DNA from: Tahibacter aquaticus
GTDB lineage: Bacteria; Pseudomonadota; Gammaproteobacteria; Xanthomonadales; Rhodanobacteraceae
DNA length: 64,000 nucleotides
Reading direction: 5' to 3'
Assembly: GCF_004363655.1 (NCBI RefSeq)
Contig: NZ_SNZH01000019.1
Coordinates: 24,001 to 88,000 of the forward strand
Shown: positions 50,009 through 60,785 of the stretch, in pieces
Position numbering within the stretch: the first letter of the stretch is position 1
How the letters are laid out: the number at the start of each line of letters is the position of its first letter
The notes under the pieces: generated by a model
Told to the model about the DNA's origin: nothing
The model's database searches: none
The model's input: only the letters and a program-made list of their open reading frames with translations
Program-made: the position numbers and the translations under genes

Positions 50009-51576
50009 GCGAACGGAAACGCGATCACCTCGCGCAGATCGTCGGTATTCGCCAGGCACATCAGCAAACGGTCCACGCCCAGGGCAACACCGGCGCAGGC
50101 CGGCATCTGGCCGAGGACGGCGAGCAGGTTCTCGTCCAGCGGCACTTCCGCCAGGCCGCGTTCGCGCCGCCGCGCGTTGTCGCGTTCGAAGCGTGCGCGC
50201 TGTTCGGTGGCGTCGTTGAGTTCGTGATAGCCGTTGGCGAGTTCGTACGCGCCCAGGTACAGCTCGAAGCGTTCCGCCACGGGATCGGCGTCGGCACGGA
50301 TGCGGGCGAGCGCGCATTGGCTCGCCGGATAGTCGTGGATCAGGGTGATTCGATCGTGGGGAAACTGCGGCTGGATGCGGTGGGTGATCAGCAGGTCCAG
50401 CCAGTCGTCGCGCCCCAGCCCTTCGGCACCGATGGAAAATTCGGCCAGAGGTGCGGCGAGTTCGTCCTGCGTGGCGGTGAAGGGATCCAGGCCCAGCGCC
50501 TCGACGAAGAGTTCGCGATAGGTATAGGTGACGCTGTGCAGTTCGCGCCCGGCCAGGGCCAGTGCAGCGCGTACGAGATCGCTGGTTTCCTGCATCAGTT
50601 GACGATGGTCCCAGCCGACGCGGTACCACTCCAGCATGCTGAATTCCGGATTGTGGCGGCGCCCAGCTTCGCCGTTGCGGAATACGCGGCCTAGCTCGTA
50701 GCAGTCGCCGACACCGGCGGCGAGCAGGCGCTTGAGCGGGAACTCCGGCGAGGTACGCAGCCAGCGCAGCGGCGCACCGGCATCGCTGTGGCCGGAGAAA
50801 CAGGTGCTGAAGCTTTCGATATTGGGGTCGGTGTTGCCGGCCTGGGACAGCAGCGGTGTTTCTACTTCTAGTATTTTTCTTTTGTGGAAAAAGTTTCTGA
50901 CCAGGTGGTTCAGGGCGGCGCGCAGGTGGAGATTGGGATGGGTTTTGCTGGAATCGGGGAAGGCAACAGGTGCCGACGAGAATTGAGGATGCTGCAGAAA
51001 ACCCGAGGGTGAGGGCGATTCGAGCGGCTGCCCCCTCACCCAACCCTCTCCCCCATGCGGGGCTTGGGGGAGAGGGCTCAAGACAGGCTGAGGTTGAGTA
51101 GTCGACTGCTCGGCCATTCGACGCTCGATATGCTCACGGCTCCCTCTCCCCCGACGCAGTCGAGGGGGGAGGAGGCGACGTACAGAGCCATCCGGCTCTG
51201 TCGCCTCCGAACGCCCAACGGGCCGGAGAGGGCTGGGGTGAGAGGGCGGTGGTGAGGCCAGCTCCGCTGCAATCGCAGCGATCACATCGTCTACGCGAGC
51301 CAGTACATCATTGTTCCAAAAACGCACAACGCGAAAACCAAAACCCTGCAAAGTCCGCGAACGCTTTTCGTCATAAGCCTGGTCCTGTGCATGGTGTCCA
51401 CCATCCAGCTCGACCACGAGCCACCGCTCCAGGCAGGCAAAATCGACGATATACCCCGCCACCCGATGCTGGCGCCGGAATTTCGCGCCGAGCTGACTCA
51501 GGCGCAAGCGTTCCCACACCACATGCTCCGCATCGGTAGGTTCCTTGCGCATTCCCTTCGCATGCTCGTCCGTCAT
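49999..51576 (-). CDS. epmA: EF-P lysine ligase EpmA fused in frame to an N-terminal DUF559 endonuclease-like domain
   Basis: One open frame with no stop encodes both parts (525 residues from the ATG at 51576, which has GAGGCG upstream). Residues 1-107 form a DUF559 domain. Residues 108-218 translate two repeat units (Pro/Ser/Gly/Arg-rich). The remainder is EpmA, a class II lysyl-tRNA synthetase paralogue that beta-lysylates elongation factor P: 'FFHKRKILEVETPLLS', 'RTSPEFPLKRLLAAGVGDCY', 'ELGRVFRNGEAGRRHNPEFS' and 'GVALGVDRLLMC'. Usual EpmA length is about 325. The only in-frame ATG close to the EpmA part is 51117 (MAEQSTTQP), itself between the two repeats. Either a true fusion or internal initiation at 51117 is possible. 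Confidence 0.8.
   Translation of the reverse strand: MTDEHAKGMRKEPTDAEHVVWERLRLSQLGAKFRRQHRVAGYIVDFACLERWLVVELDGGHHAQDQAYDEKRSRTLQGFGFRVVRFWNNDVLARVDDVIAAIAAELASPPPSHPSPLRPVGRSEATEPDGSVRRLLPPRLRRGRGSREHIERRMAEQSTTQPQPVLSPLPQAPHGGEGWVRGQPLESPSPSGFLQHPQFSSAPVAFPDSSKTHPNLHLRAALNHLVRNFFHKRKILEVETPLLSQAGNTDPNIESFSTCFSGHSDAGAPLRWLRTSPEFPLKRLLAAGVGDCYELGRVFRNGEAGRRHNPEFSMLEWYRVGWDHRQLMQETSDLVRAALALAGRELHSVTYTYRELFVEALGLDPFTATQDELAAPLAEFSIGAEGLGRDDWLDLLITHRIQPQFPHDRITLIHDYPASQCALARIRADADPVAERFELYLGAYELANGYHELNDATEQRARFERDNARRRERGLAEVPLDENLLAVLGQMPACAGVALGVDRLLMCLANTDDLREVIAFPFAQA
51009..51082. repeat. GGGGAGAGGG-type repeat inside the epmA frame
   Basis: CCCCTCACCCAACCCTCTCC and CTTGGGGGAGAGGG form an inverted unit (51034-51076) plus a flanking GGGTGAGGG. 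It is translated in frame as 'VLSPLPQAPHGGEGWVRG'. It is related to the intergenic copies at 6777-6990. Confidence 0.7.
51140..51255. repeat. Second GGGGAGAGGG-type repeat, directly after the DUF559 part
   Basis: CTCCCTCTCCCCCGACGCAG at one end and GGAGAGGGCTGGGGTGAGAG at the other enclose a stem GGAGGCGAC...GTCGCCTCC with the inner arms CAGAGCC and GGCTCTG. In the epmA frame it is translated as 'PSHPSPLRPVGRSEATEPDG' and onward. Confidence 0.7.
51256..51576 (-). other. DUF559 (Vsr-like restriction-endonuclease fold) domain segment of the fused frame
   Basis: Residues 1-107 of the fused frame carry the complete DUF559 pattern: 'FRRQHRVAGYIVDFACLERW' (Asp45), 'LVVELDGGHH' (Glu56, Asp58, His61-62), then 'YDEKRSRTLQGFGFRVVRFW' and 'NNDVL'. 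The Asp and Glu-X-Asp arrangement matches the catalytic core of Vsr-type nucleases. Elsewhere such domains are usually small stand-alone genes of unknown role. Confidence 0.85.
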
Positions 51577-51688
51577 CGCCTCGCCTTGACCGCTTCGACC
51601 TGACCGCGCCGCATCGCGGCCACCCTCATCGCCTCGCTGCATCACCCTCGCCGCCTTACTCGAACACAGCGCACTCGCGGCTCAGCAC

Positions 51689-53947
<2,259 letters not shown>

Positions 53948-53974
53948 CTAGCCCGACTTCACGGAGAGCTGACC

Positions 53975-54817
53975 ATGGCGAAGAAGGGTTGGGCCGCATT
54001 TCCCCATGCCGACAAGGCATACGACTACGCCGGCGACAAGCTGGCCAAGGCCTGGAAGACGCTGCACGCCGGCGACCAGGAGCCCTACCCCGACGAAAAG
54101 CACGTCGCCAGCCTGCTCAAGGCCAATGCCAAGCTGGGCAAGGACGCGGCGGCCAGCGCCGAAGCCTTGCAGGACGCCTGGCGCGCCTTCCACAAGGGCG
54201 AGTTCGAGGCCGCGTTCGAACAGGGCAAGGCGCTGAAGGCGCTCGGCGCTTCGGTCGCGATCAAGGCTGCCGGCATCCACGCGACCTATCTGGTCGACGC
54301 CGAGAAAGACAAGCTCGCGCGCTACGAAGCCCTGGCCAGCCTGGCCGAGGAAGCCATCGCGGCCCTGCCGGGCGAAGCCAACAGTCATTACCGCCGCGCC
54401 TTTGCCATCGGCCGCTACAGCCAGTGCATTTCCATCACCAAGGCGCTGGCCCAGGGGCTGGCCGGCAAGGTGAAGGAATCGCTGGACGCCACCTTGGAAC
54501 GGGCGCCCAAGCATGCGGAAGCACAGACCGCGCTGGGCCTTTACCACGCCGAGATCGTCGGCAAGGTCGGCGGCATGCTGGCCAAGCTCACCTACGGCGC
54601 CAGTGCGGCAACGGCGGAAAAGCATCTGAAGGAAGCCACCAGGCTCACCGCCGATTCGCCCATCGCCTGGATCGAATACGGCAACGGCTTGCTGTTGCTG
54701 CACGGCGATAAGCAGGAAGACGCGGCCGCCGAGGCCTATGCCAAGGCCAGCAAGCTCAAACCGCGCGATGCCATGGAAGCGCTGGATATTGCCTGGGCCA
54801 AGGATCAGCTGGCCTGA
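53975..54817 (+). CDS. Alpha-helical TPR-like repeat protein
   Basis: A 280-residue cytosolic protein of paired helices, including 'EAFEQGKALKALGASVAIKA'-type and 'APKHAEAQTALGLYHAEIVG' and 'SPIAWIEYGNGLLLLHGDKQ' units, which follow the tetratricopeptide spacing. Such proteins are scaffolds for protein contacts. No enzymatic motif is seen. GGAGAG precedes the ATG at 53975. It is divergent from ligA, with 120 bases between the starts. Confidence 0.7.
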   Translation: MAKKGWAAFPHADKAYDYAGDKLAKAWKTLHAGDQEPYPDEKHVASLLKANAKLGKDAAASAEALQDAWRAFHKGEFEAAFEQGKALKALGASVAIKAAGIHATYLVDAEKDKLARYEALASLAEEAIAALPGEANSHYRRAFAIGRYSQCISITKALAQGLAGKVKESLDATLERAPKHAEAQTALGLYHAEIVGKVGGMLAKLTYGASAATAEKHLKEATRLTADSPIAWIEYGNGLLLLHGDKQEDAAAEAYAKASKLKPRDAMEALDIAWAKDQLA

Positions 54818-54840
54818 CCCTTGCTGCAGGGTGCGCTTTT

Positions 54841-54942
54841 GTAAGGTGCGATGAGCACAGCGAATTGCACCGCGAGTTCTACACGGCAACCGACGTCGCA
54901 ACAGGTTGCGGCGCAATTCGCGTTGCTCATTGCCCCCTGCGT
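54841..54942. repeat. REP-like inverted pair between convergent genes
   Basis: Left arm 54841-54874 (GTGCGATGAGCACAGCGAAT core) and right arm 54907-54942 (inverted, GCAATTCGCGTTGCTCATTG core) face each other across about 32 bases, just after the TPR-like gene. They may act as a terminator for both neighbours. Confidence 0.8.
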
Positions 54943-54985
54943 AGCGGTGCCGCGCTTTCGCAGGGTGCGTTTTCGCTGGGTGCGT

Positions 54986-55510
54986 TCAGCCGCCGCCGGC
55001 ACGGCGCAGGGCTTCGGCATTCGGCAATCCGGACGGCCCCGGCGATTTCATCTGCAGGCGCCGGGTTTCGCGTTCGGACAGCTGGCGCTGGCGTTCCTTG
55101 TCGGCCAGGGTCACGCATTTGTCCTGGCCCAGGTGCGAGCCGGTAGGCCGGCTGCGCTCGCAGATCAGGCGGCGTCCGTCGTTGCGGGTCAGGATGGCGT
55201 TGACGTTTTCCTGTGCCTGTAAAAGCTCTGCCTTGTCTGCGCTGCTGAAATCCTTGGCATCCGCATGCCGGCCGAGCACGCTGGATACGGTCTCCAGCCC
55301 TTTTTCCACCTCGGTGCGCTCCTGCACGGAGACGAATTCGTAATGGCCGCCGGGCTGCATCTGCTGGCGGATAGCTTCGGCCTGGTCATCGAACAGGGCC
55401 TTGCTGTCGGCCGTCAGCGGCCGTTCTGCTTTTTTTTCTTTCGCCGTCGCCACGGCGGCGAACAGCAGGCAGGCGGCGATCAGCAGCGCTGCCGGGAATG
55501 TGCGCTTCAT
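54986..55510 (-). CDS. Small exported protein of unknown function
   Basis: A 174-residue protein with a signal peptide (MKRTFPAALLIAACLLFAAVA, cut after about residue 24). The mature part is helical and charged, with 'DDQAEAIRQQMQPGGHYEFV' and 'RRLICERSRPTGSHLGQDKC'. The two Cys residues may form a disulfide. GGAG precedes the ATG at 55510. No domain is recognised. A longer in-frame start (55687) would hide the signal peptide and is rejected. Confidence 0.7.
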   Translation of the reverse strand: MKRTFPAALLIAACLLFAAVATAKEKKAERPLTADSKALFDDQAEAIRQQMQPGGHYEFVSVQERTEVEKGLETVSSVLGRHADAKDFSSADKAELLQAQENVNAILTRNDGRRLICERSRPTGSHLGQDKCVTLADKERQRQLSERETRRLQMKSPGPSGLPNAEALRRAGGG

Positions 55511-55640
55511 CGTATGCTCCACGGGGCAGGTTAAGGCGCTGCCATTGTCGCCATGCCCGCCCCGGCACGGTGTTGCGGAAGCTGTGCAAATACGAACGCC
55601 GTCGTAACCACATCCATCGAACGCACGATCCGGAACGTCC

Positions 55641-56015
55641 ATGAGCACGAACAAACCGAATTTCGACAGCAGCCGTCTCGACCGCATCGTCGCCGACGCC
55701 CGCGCCTCGGCCGCGGAACGCGAAAAAGGCTATCGCGAGCGTTCGCTCAAGATGTATCCCTGGGTCTGCGGCCGCTGCGCGCGCGAGTTCACCCGCGCCA
55801 ACCTGCAGGAACTCACCGTCCACCACCGCAACCATAACCACGACGACAACCCGGCCGACGGCAGCAACTGGGAACTGCTCTGCGTCTATTGCCACGACAA
55901 CGAGCATTCGCGCTATATCGACCACACCGGCAATATCGAAGAAGAAAAAGCCGCGGCAGCGACGTCGAATCCGTTTGCAGCCTTGCGTGAGCTGATGGGA
56001 AAGAAATCCGGCTAG
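55641..56015 (+). CDS. yajD: YajD-family HNH nuclease
   Basis: A 124-residue protein with an HNH (beta-beta-alpha-metal) core: 'YPWVCGRCAREFTRANLQEL', 'TVHHRNHNHDDNPADGSNWE' (catalytic His pair and Asn) and 'LLCVYCHDNEHSRYID'. Two CxxC pairs bind a structural zinc. YajD proteins are widespread in gammaproteobacteria; the substrate is unknown. Confidence 0.92.
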   Translation: MSTNKPNFDSSRLDRIVADARASAAEREKGYRERSLKMYPWVCGRCAREFTRANLQELTVHHRNHNHDDNPADGSNWELLCVYCHDNEHSRYIDHTGNIEEEKAAAATSNPFAALRELMGKKSG

Positions 56016-56029
56016 CGGCCATTGCCGTT

Positions 56030-56064
56030 GCGGTCCGTGGCCGCGAGGCGCAACCACGGACCGC
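56030..56064. terminator. Hairpin between convergent yajD and acyltransferase genes
   Basis: GCGGTCCGTGG (56030-56040) and CCACGGACCGC (56054-56064) are perfect 11-base arms with a 13-base loop. It lies 14 bases after yajD and 16 bases from the acyltransferase stop, suiting a bidirectional terminator. There is no U run. Confidence 0.5.
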
Positions 56065-56080
56065 TGCAGCGCCGTAGCGC

Positions 56081-57310
56081 TCAGCTCTGGCTGATAATGA
56101 AAATTACCAAAGTGATAAAAGGCACAAGCCCGTAGGCGGCCATGCGCAAGGCGGGTACTTCCCGCGCCGGGCCTGCGGGCTTTGACCCGAACAGCGGCCG
56201 CAGCCAGCTCACGCGGCGTATCAGGAACTCATGCAGCAGCCCGCAGCCCGCCATGGTGCCCAGCAGCACCAGCGCGAACTCCAGCAAGCCGCCGAGTTTC
56301 AGCGGCACCAGCCAGTAGGCGATCAGTACGATCAGGCTCTGGTGCAGCATGTACCAGGGATAGACCGCCTCGTTCGCCCGTGGCAGCCAGGCAAACGGCC
56401 GGTTGAGCAGGGCATGCGCCCAGCCCAGTATTGCCAGCAGCATGGCCCAGATATAGAAATTGCGCAGGCTGAAGATCAGCGCTTCGTGCCAATAGGGAAT
56501 GTCGTCCGGAAGCCCATGCCGCACATAGGTGTATAGCGCAAACAGGCCCAGCGCCACTGCCAGCGATGCCTTGCGCAGGCGCAGGGCCTCGGCCCAGAAG
56601 CCGTCGTGCCGAGCAATGACGAAGCCGTACAGGAACACGGTGAAATACACCGCGTTGCGATACCAGTCGTGGATGAAGTCGCCGCGCTCGGGAAAGTGCG
56701 GCTGCAAGGCCACGGTGTAGAACAGCAGCGGCAATGCCGGCAACAGCAGCAGCGCCGGCCCGCGCAGGCTTGCGAACGCCTCGCTGAACCAGCGTCCCGG
56801 CGCACTGCGCAACAGCGGCAACAGCAGCACCAGCCACAGGGTATAGACCCAGAGATAGGCCAGATACCACAGGTGATTCCAGGTATAGCCATGCTCCCAG
56901 CCGTCGAAGGCGTTCACTGGCCAGCGCCTGGCGCTGTAGTACTCGCTCAGGAAGGAAAGGAAACCCGGCTCGACCACACCGTTGGTCACGCCTTGCACAT
57001 AGGGCTGCACCGGTACGACGAAAATGATGCCGAAGGTCAGCGGCAGCAGCAGTCGCCAGCTGCGCAGGGCGAGAAAGCGGCCACTCTCGCCTGGCTTGAG
57101 CAGGAACGCCGCGGCCAGTCCCGAGATCAGGAAGATCAGGTCCATGCGCCAGCGATTGATGAACAGCATCGGCAGTTGCAGGTCTTCCGACAGGTAACTG
57201 CTTTTGATGTGCCAACCCCAGTCGTGCACGTAGAGCATGCCGATGTGATAGAGGATCAGAAAAGCAAAAGCGATCACGCGCAAGGCATCGATATCGTAGC
57301 GGCGGTTCAT
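56081..57310 (-). CDS. Membrane acyltransferase (acyltransferase 3 family)
   Basis: A 409-residue protein with about ten membrane helices. The N-terminal 'RRYDIDALRVIAFAFLILYH' (catalytic His at the end of this helix) and the following 'LPMLFINRWRMDLIFLISGL' are acyltransferase-3 hallmarks. Such enzymes move acyl groups onto sugars or lipids at the inner membrane, as OpgC or O-antigen acetylases do. GGAGACGCC stands before the ATG at 57310. It is divergent from a membrane LytTR regulator (148 bases between starts), which probably controls it. Confidence 0.87.
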   Translation of the reverse strand: MNRRYDIDALRVIAFAFLILYHIGMLYVHDWGWHIKSSYLSEDLQLPMLFINRWRMDLIFLISGLAAAFLLKPGESGRFLALRSWRLLLPLTFGIIFVVPVQPYVQGVTNGVVEPGFLSFLSEYYSARRWPVNAFDGWEHGYTWNHLWYLAYLWVYTLWLVLLLPLLRSAPGRWFSEAFASLRGPALLLLPALPLLFYTVALQPHFPERGDFIHDWYRNAVYFTVFLYGFVIARHDGFWAEALRLRKASLAVALGLFALYTYVRHGLPDDIPYWHEALIFSLRNFYIWAMLLAILGWAHALLNRPFAWLPRANEAVYPWYMLHQSLIVLIAYWLVPLKLGGLLEFALVLLGTMAGCGLLHEFLIRRVSWLRPLFGSKPAGPAREVPALRMAAYGLVPFITLVIFIISQS

Positions 57311-57389
57311 GGCGTCTCCAGACTGGGCCGCCGCAGATTGCATCGCCCCGTGCCGGTACGCCGCTACCAAGGGCTTGATCGCACACGGT

Positions 57390-57416
57390 TTGGGACGAAT
57401 CGCGGATAGCTGGGAC
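57390..57416 (+). promoter_or_regulatory. Candidate direct-repeat site in the acyltransferase/LytTR divergent region
   Basis: TTGGGAC (57390-57396) and CTGGGAC (57410-57416) are repeated 20 bases apart, about two helical turns. LytTR proteins bind tandem direct repeats, so this is a possible site. The exact LytTR consensus is not matched. Confidence 0.25.
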
Positions 57417-57458
57417 AAAACGCGCCCGGCCCAGGTGCCGGCTCCGTAGAATCTGCGC

Positions 57459-58334
57459 ATGACCGATACCGCAAACTGGCTGGACCGCTACCAGCCCTGG
57501 CGCCGCAGTGCCGAATACGGCTTCTGGATCGGCGCCTTTCTGATCAACGCCGTGCTCAACAGCCTGACCGTGATCATGGACGTTCAACGCACCGGCCTGC
57601 CCTACCAGCCCTGGCAGGCAGCGGTCTGGGAAACCAGCAGCGGCGTCGTCAGCCTGCTGCTGGTACCGGCGGTGGTGGCATTCACGCGGCGCTACCCGCT
57701 GCACCAGGACACCTGGCGCCAGAACCTGCCCTGGTATGTGCCGGCCAGCATGGCCTGGTCGCTGGCCCATGTGCTGGGCATGGTCGGCCTGCGCAAGCTT
57801 GCCTACGCCACGCAGGGAATGATCTACGACTACGGCAGTTGGCCCCAGGAGCTGTTCTACGAATACCTGAAGGACGTGCGCGGCTTCGCCAGCGCGGTGG
57901 TGCTGCTTCACGTCTACCGGTTCATCCTGCTGCGCCTGCAGGGCGAGGCACGTCTGCTGGACGAGCCCGACGTAGGCCCGCCGGTAGAGGCCATCGACCG
58001 GCCCGAACGCTTCCTCGTGCGCAAGTTGGGCAAGGAATTCCTCGTTGCCGCGAACGACATCGAGTGGATACAGGCCGCCGGAAACTACGCCAATCTGCGC
58101 GTGCGCGGCCGCGACTATCCGCTGCGCAGCACCATCGCCAGCGTGGAAACGCGGCTGGATCCGCAACGCTTCGCCCGCGTACACCGCAGCTACATCGTCA
58201 ACCTGGACCAGGTCGCGATGATAGAACCGCTGGACAGCGGCGACGCGCGCGTACACCTGAAGGATGGAACCAGCCTGCCCTGCTCGCGCCGCTACCGCAA
58301 CGAACTGCGCGAGCGCGTGGGCAGCGGCATATAA
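57459..58334 (+). CDS. Membrane-anchored LytTR-family regulator
   Basis: 291 residues. Four membrane helices occupy about 20-165. A C-terminal LytTR DNA-binding domain occupies about 188-288 ('VAANDIEWIQAAGNYANLRV', 'SIASVETRLDPQRFARVHRS' type blocks, ending 'PCSRRYRNELRERVG'). There is no receiver domain, so the membrane part itself may sense the signal. This regulator class often sits beside the gene it controls, here the acyltransferase. Confidence 0.88.
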   Translation: MTDTANWLDRYQPWRRSAEYGFWIGAFLINAVLNSLTVIMDVQRTGLPYQPWQAAVWETSSGVVSLLLVPAVVAFTRRYPLHQDTWRQNLPWYVPASMAWSLAHVLGMVGLRKLAYATQGMIYDYGSWPQELFYEYLKDVRGFASAVVLLHVYRFILLRLQGEARLLDEPDVGPPVEAIDRPERFLVRKLGKEFLVAANDIEWIQAAGNYANLRVRGRDYPLRSTIASVETRLDPQRFARVHRSYIVNLDQVAMIEPLDSGDARVHLKDGTSLPCSRRYRNELRERVGSGI

Positions 58335-58384
58335 GCTGCATGCCGTTTCGGCGCAATGCCGGAAAGGGCTGCTTAACGTGAAAA

Positions 58385-58413
58385 GGCGGGGTGTGCGCCA
58401 GGCACGCCCCGCC
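58385..58413. terminator. Bidirectional terminator hairpin
   Basis: GGCGGGGTGTGC (58385-58396) pairs with GCACGCCCCGCC (58402-58413) through 12 pairs (one G-U), loop 5. On the minus strand TTTT follows directly. It lies between the LytTR stop and the DUF4870 gene stop. Confidence 0.7.
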
Positions 58414-58428
58414 GATTTCAGACCCGGC

Positions 58429-58908
58429 CTACTTCACCAGACGCAGGCAGACCGGATAGCGGTAGACCACGCCCTCGTTCGCCTTGATGGCGGCAATGAT
58501 GGTGAACACCAGCCAGGCAACACCGATGGCCAACCCGACCGGAATCGCGATCAGCAGGCCTATGCCCAAGGTCAGGATGGACAGCAGCAGCAAGGCCAGC
58601 GCGGCGATACAGACGGTAATATTGAAATTCAGCGCTTCCTTGCCCTGGTCATCCACAAAGGGCATTGTATCTTTCTTTACCAGCCAGATGACCAGCGGAC
58701 CGATGAAGATGCCCAGTCCGCCGAGCGCGCCGGTGAGGATGCCGCCGGCCAGAGCTGACAGATGCGCAAACATGGCCCACTGGCGTTCTTCCGCACTGGG
58801 CAGGCCGTCGGGCGATACCGGTGGCGGCGGAGACAACGGCGGCGGCGGCGGCGGTACCGGCGGTTCGCTCGGCGGCAGCATGTCGGGGCCGGTTTCGTTC
58901 GTGCTCAT
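58429..58908 (-). CDS. DUF4870 membrane protein with Pro-rich N-terminus
   Basis: A 159-residue protein. Residues 1-45 are a cytosolic Pro-rich tail ('PPSEPPVPPPPPPLSPPPPV'). The DUF4870 core follows: 'ERQWAMFAHLSALAGGILTG' and 'IWLVKKDTMPFVDDQGKEAL', with three or four membrane helices to the end. Family function is unknown. AAGGAGAGAG precedes the ATG at 58908. Confidence 0.88.
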   Translation of the reverse strand: MSTNETGPDMLPPSEPPVPPPPPPLSPPPPVSPDGLPSAEERQWAMFAHLSALAGGILTGALGGLGIFIGPLVIWLVKKDTMPFVDDQGKEALNFNITVCIAALALLLLSILTLGIGLLIAIPVGLAIGVAWLVFTIIAAIKANEGVVYRYPVCLRLVK

Positions 58909-59003
58909 TGCTCTCTCCTTGCCGATGTTGACTGCAACATCGTCCCCGCAGGCACTACCTGTCAAGCGCCGAAGGTTAGGGCTTGCAACCGGCGCAACAG
59001 CAC

Positions 59004-59354
59004 CTATCTGCTGCTGTTAGTCGCCACGGCGCTGGCAATTGGCTTGCCGCAATGGGCGCAGAAATTCTGCTTAGCCGTCACGGATCTGCCGCAATGGCGG
59101 CAGGGCGGCAATGGCGGCGGCAACAGCCAGGAAAGAATCCAGCCGAACGGTCCGAACGCGGCCGCAAAGGCGACATCACGCCAGAAGGTGCCGCGCTTCC
59201 AGCCTATGAGCCCGCCTACCGCGATGCAGCCGAGGGTAAGCCAGAACAGCAGCCACCAGTCGACCAGGCCCATCAGGCGCAGGAACAACTGGTAGCTCGC
59301 GTCCGGCGATTCCGGATCGATGCCTTCCATCAGGCGTTGCAACCATTCGTCCAC
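59004..59354 (-). CDS. Small membrane protein with zinc ribbon, downstream of gltX
   Basis: A 116-residue protein: two membrane helices (about 30-50 and 60-76), a short Pro loop, then a zinc-ribbon-like tail 'CRHCGRSVTAKQNFCAHCGK' with two CxxC pairs. GTG start 27 bases after the gltX stop, with GAGGG upstream, so it is probably co-transcribed with gltX. Unknown function; the four cysteines likely bind zinc on the cytosolic side. Confidence 0.7.
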   Translation of the reverse strand: MDEWLQRLMEGIDPESPDASYQLFLRLMGLVDWWLLFWLTLGCIAVGGLIGWKRGTFWRDVAFAAAFGPFGWILSWLLPPPLPPCRHCGRSVTAKQNFCAHCGKPIASAVATNSSR

Positions 59355-59381
59355 GGCAACGCCCTCGGTAGGCTATCGGTT

Positions 59382-60785
59382 TCAGGCACCCGCGCGCTTG
59401 AGCGCGTCTTCGATCCGCTGCAGGGCGCGGGCGCGGCCGGTCAGATAGACCGTGTGGTCTATCGAAGGCGACACCTGGGTACCGGTCATGGCCACGCGCA
59501 GGGGCTGGGCGACCTTGCCCATGCCCTCGCCGATGGCTGCCGCGGCCGCCTCGATGGCACCGTGTATCTGTTCCACTTTCCACTCTGCCACAGCAGCCAG
59601 CGCGGCATGCACGGCCTGCAGCGCCGGTACTGCAGTCGGTGTGCCGAGGTGCTTGGCCACAGCGGCGTCGTCCCAGGCCTGGATGGGGCCATACCAGATC
59701 GCCGCCTTCTCGGCCAATTCCTTCAGCGTGCGGCAACGGTCGCGCAGCGCCACGATCACATCGGCCGGCGCCGGCCCGGCGGACAAGTCATAGCCTGCTG
59801 CATCGAGATGCCATTGCAGATGCGGTACCAGGCTGGCCGGATCGTCGTTCTTCAAGTATTGCTGGTTTAGCCAGGACAGCTTTTCCAGATCGAAACGCGC
59901 GGCGGAATGATTCACGTCGGCCACATCGAACAGCTGCACCATCTGCTCGCGCGAGAAAATCTCCTGGTCGCCGTGGGACCAGCCCAGGCGCACCAGGTAG
60001 TTCAGCAACGCATGCGGCAGGAAGCCGTCGTCACGGTATTGCATCACGCTGACCGCACCATGGCGCTTGGACAGCTTCTGCCCGTCGGCGCCGAGAATCA
60101 TCGGCAGATGGGCAAAACTCGGCGGCTCGGCATTCAGCGCGTTGTAGATATTGATCTGCCGCGGCGTGTTGTTGACATGATCGTCGCCGCGGATCACGTC
60201 GCTGATCTTCATGTCGATATCGTCGACGACGACGGCGAAGTTGTAGGTGGGAAAGCCGTCAGAACGGAAGATCACCAGATCATCGAGTTCGTCGTTGCTC
60301 CACTCGATGCGGCCCTTGACCTTGTCGTGGAAGACGACCGAACCGCCCTGCGGGTTCTTGAAACGGATGACGCGGTTGGGATCGTCGCGCAACGGTTCGC
60401 TGCGATCGCGATAGGCGCCGTTGTAGCGCGGCTTCAGCGTGGCGGCCAGCTGCGCGTTGCGCGTGGCTTCCAGCTCTTCCTTGGTCTCGTAGGCGTAATA
60501 GGCTTTGCCGGCGCGCACCAGTTCTTCGGCCACCTGGCGATAGCGCTCCATGCGCAGGGTCTGGTAGTACGGACCTTCGTCATGGCCCAGCTGCAGCCAC
60601 TGCATGCCATCGAGGATAGCCTGCACCGCCGCATCGGTGGAGCGCTCGCGGTCGGTGTCTTCGATACGCAGAATGAATTCGCCACCGCGATGCCGCGATT
60701 CCAGCCAGCAATACAGGGCCGTGCGAGCGCCACCGATATGCAGGTAGCCGGTGGGACTGGGGGCGAAACGCGTTCGAACGGTCAT
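59382..60785 (-). CDS. gltX: Glutamyl-tRNA synthetase
   Basis: A 467-residue class I synthetase that charges tRNA-Glu. The HIGH-type motif is '[19 protein letters not shown]' (H16) and the KMSKS-type motif is KLSKR at 237-241. The region near residues 95-115, which carries a zinc-binding cysteine pair in the E. coli enzyme, has none here ('[16 protein letters not shown]'), so the zinc site is absent. Start [11 protein letters not shown] at 60785; the frame upstream adds an unlikely tail. It is followed closely by the zinc-ribbon membrane gene. Confidence 0.96.
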   Translation of the reverse strand: MTVRTRFAPSPTGYLHIGGARTALYCWLESRHRGGEFILRIEDTDRERSTDAAVQAILDGMQWLQLGHDEGPYYQTLRMERYRQVAEELVRAGKAYYAYETKEELEATRNAQLAATLKPRYNGAYRDRSEPLRDDPNRVIRFKNPQGGSVVFHDKVKGRIEWSNDELDDLVIFRSDGFPTYNFAVVVDDIDMKISDVIRGDDHVNNTPRQINIYNALNAEPPSFAHLPMILGADGQKLSKRHGAVSVMQYRDDGFLPHALLNYLVRLGWSHGDQEIFSREQMVQLFDVADVNHSAARFDLEKLSWLNQQYLKNDDPASLVPHLQWHLDAAGYDLSAGPAPADVIVALRDRCRTLKELAEKAAIWYGPIQAWDDAAVAKHLGTPTAVPALQAVHAALAAVAEWKVEQIHGAIEAAAAAIGEGMGKVAQPLRVAMTGTQVSPSIDHTVYLTGRARALQRIEDALKRAGA

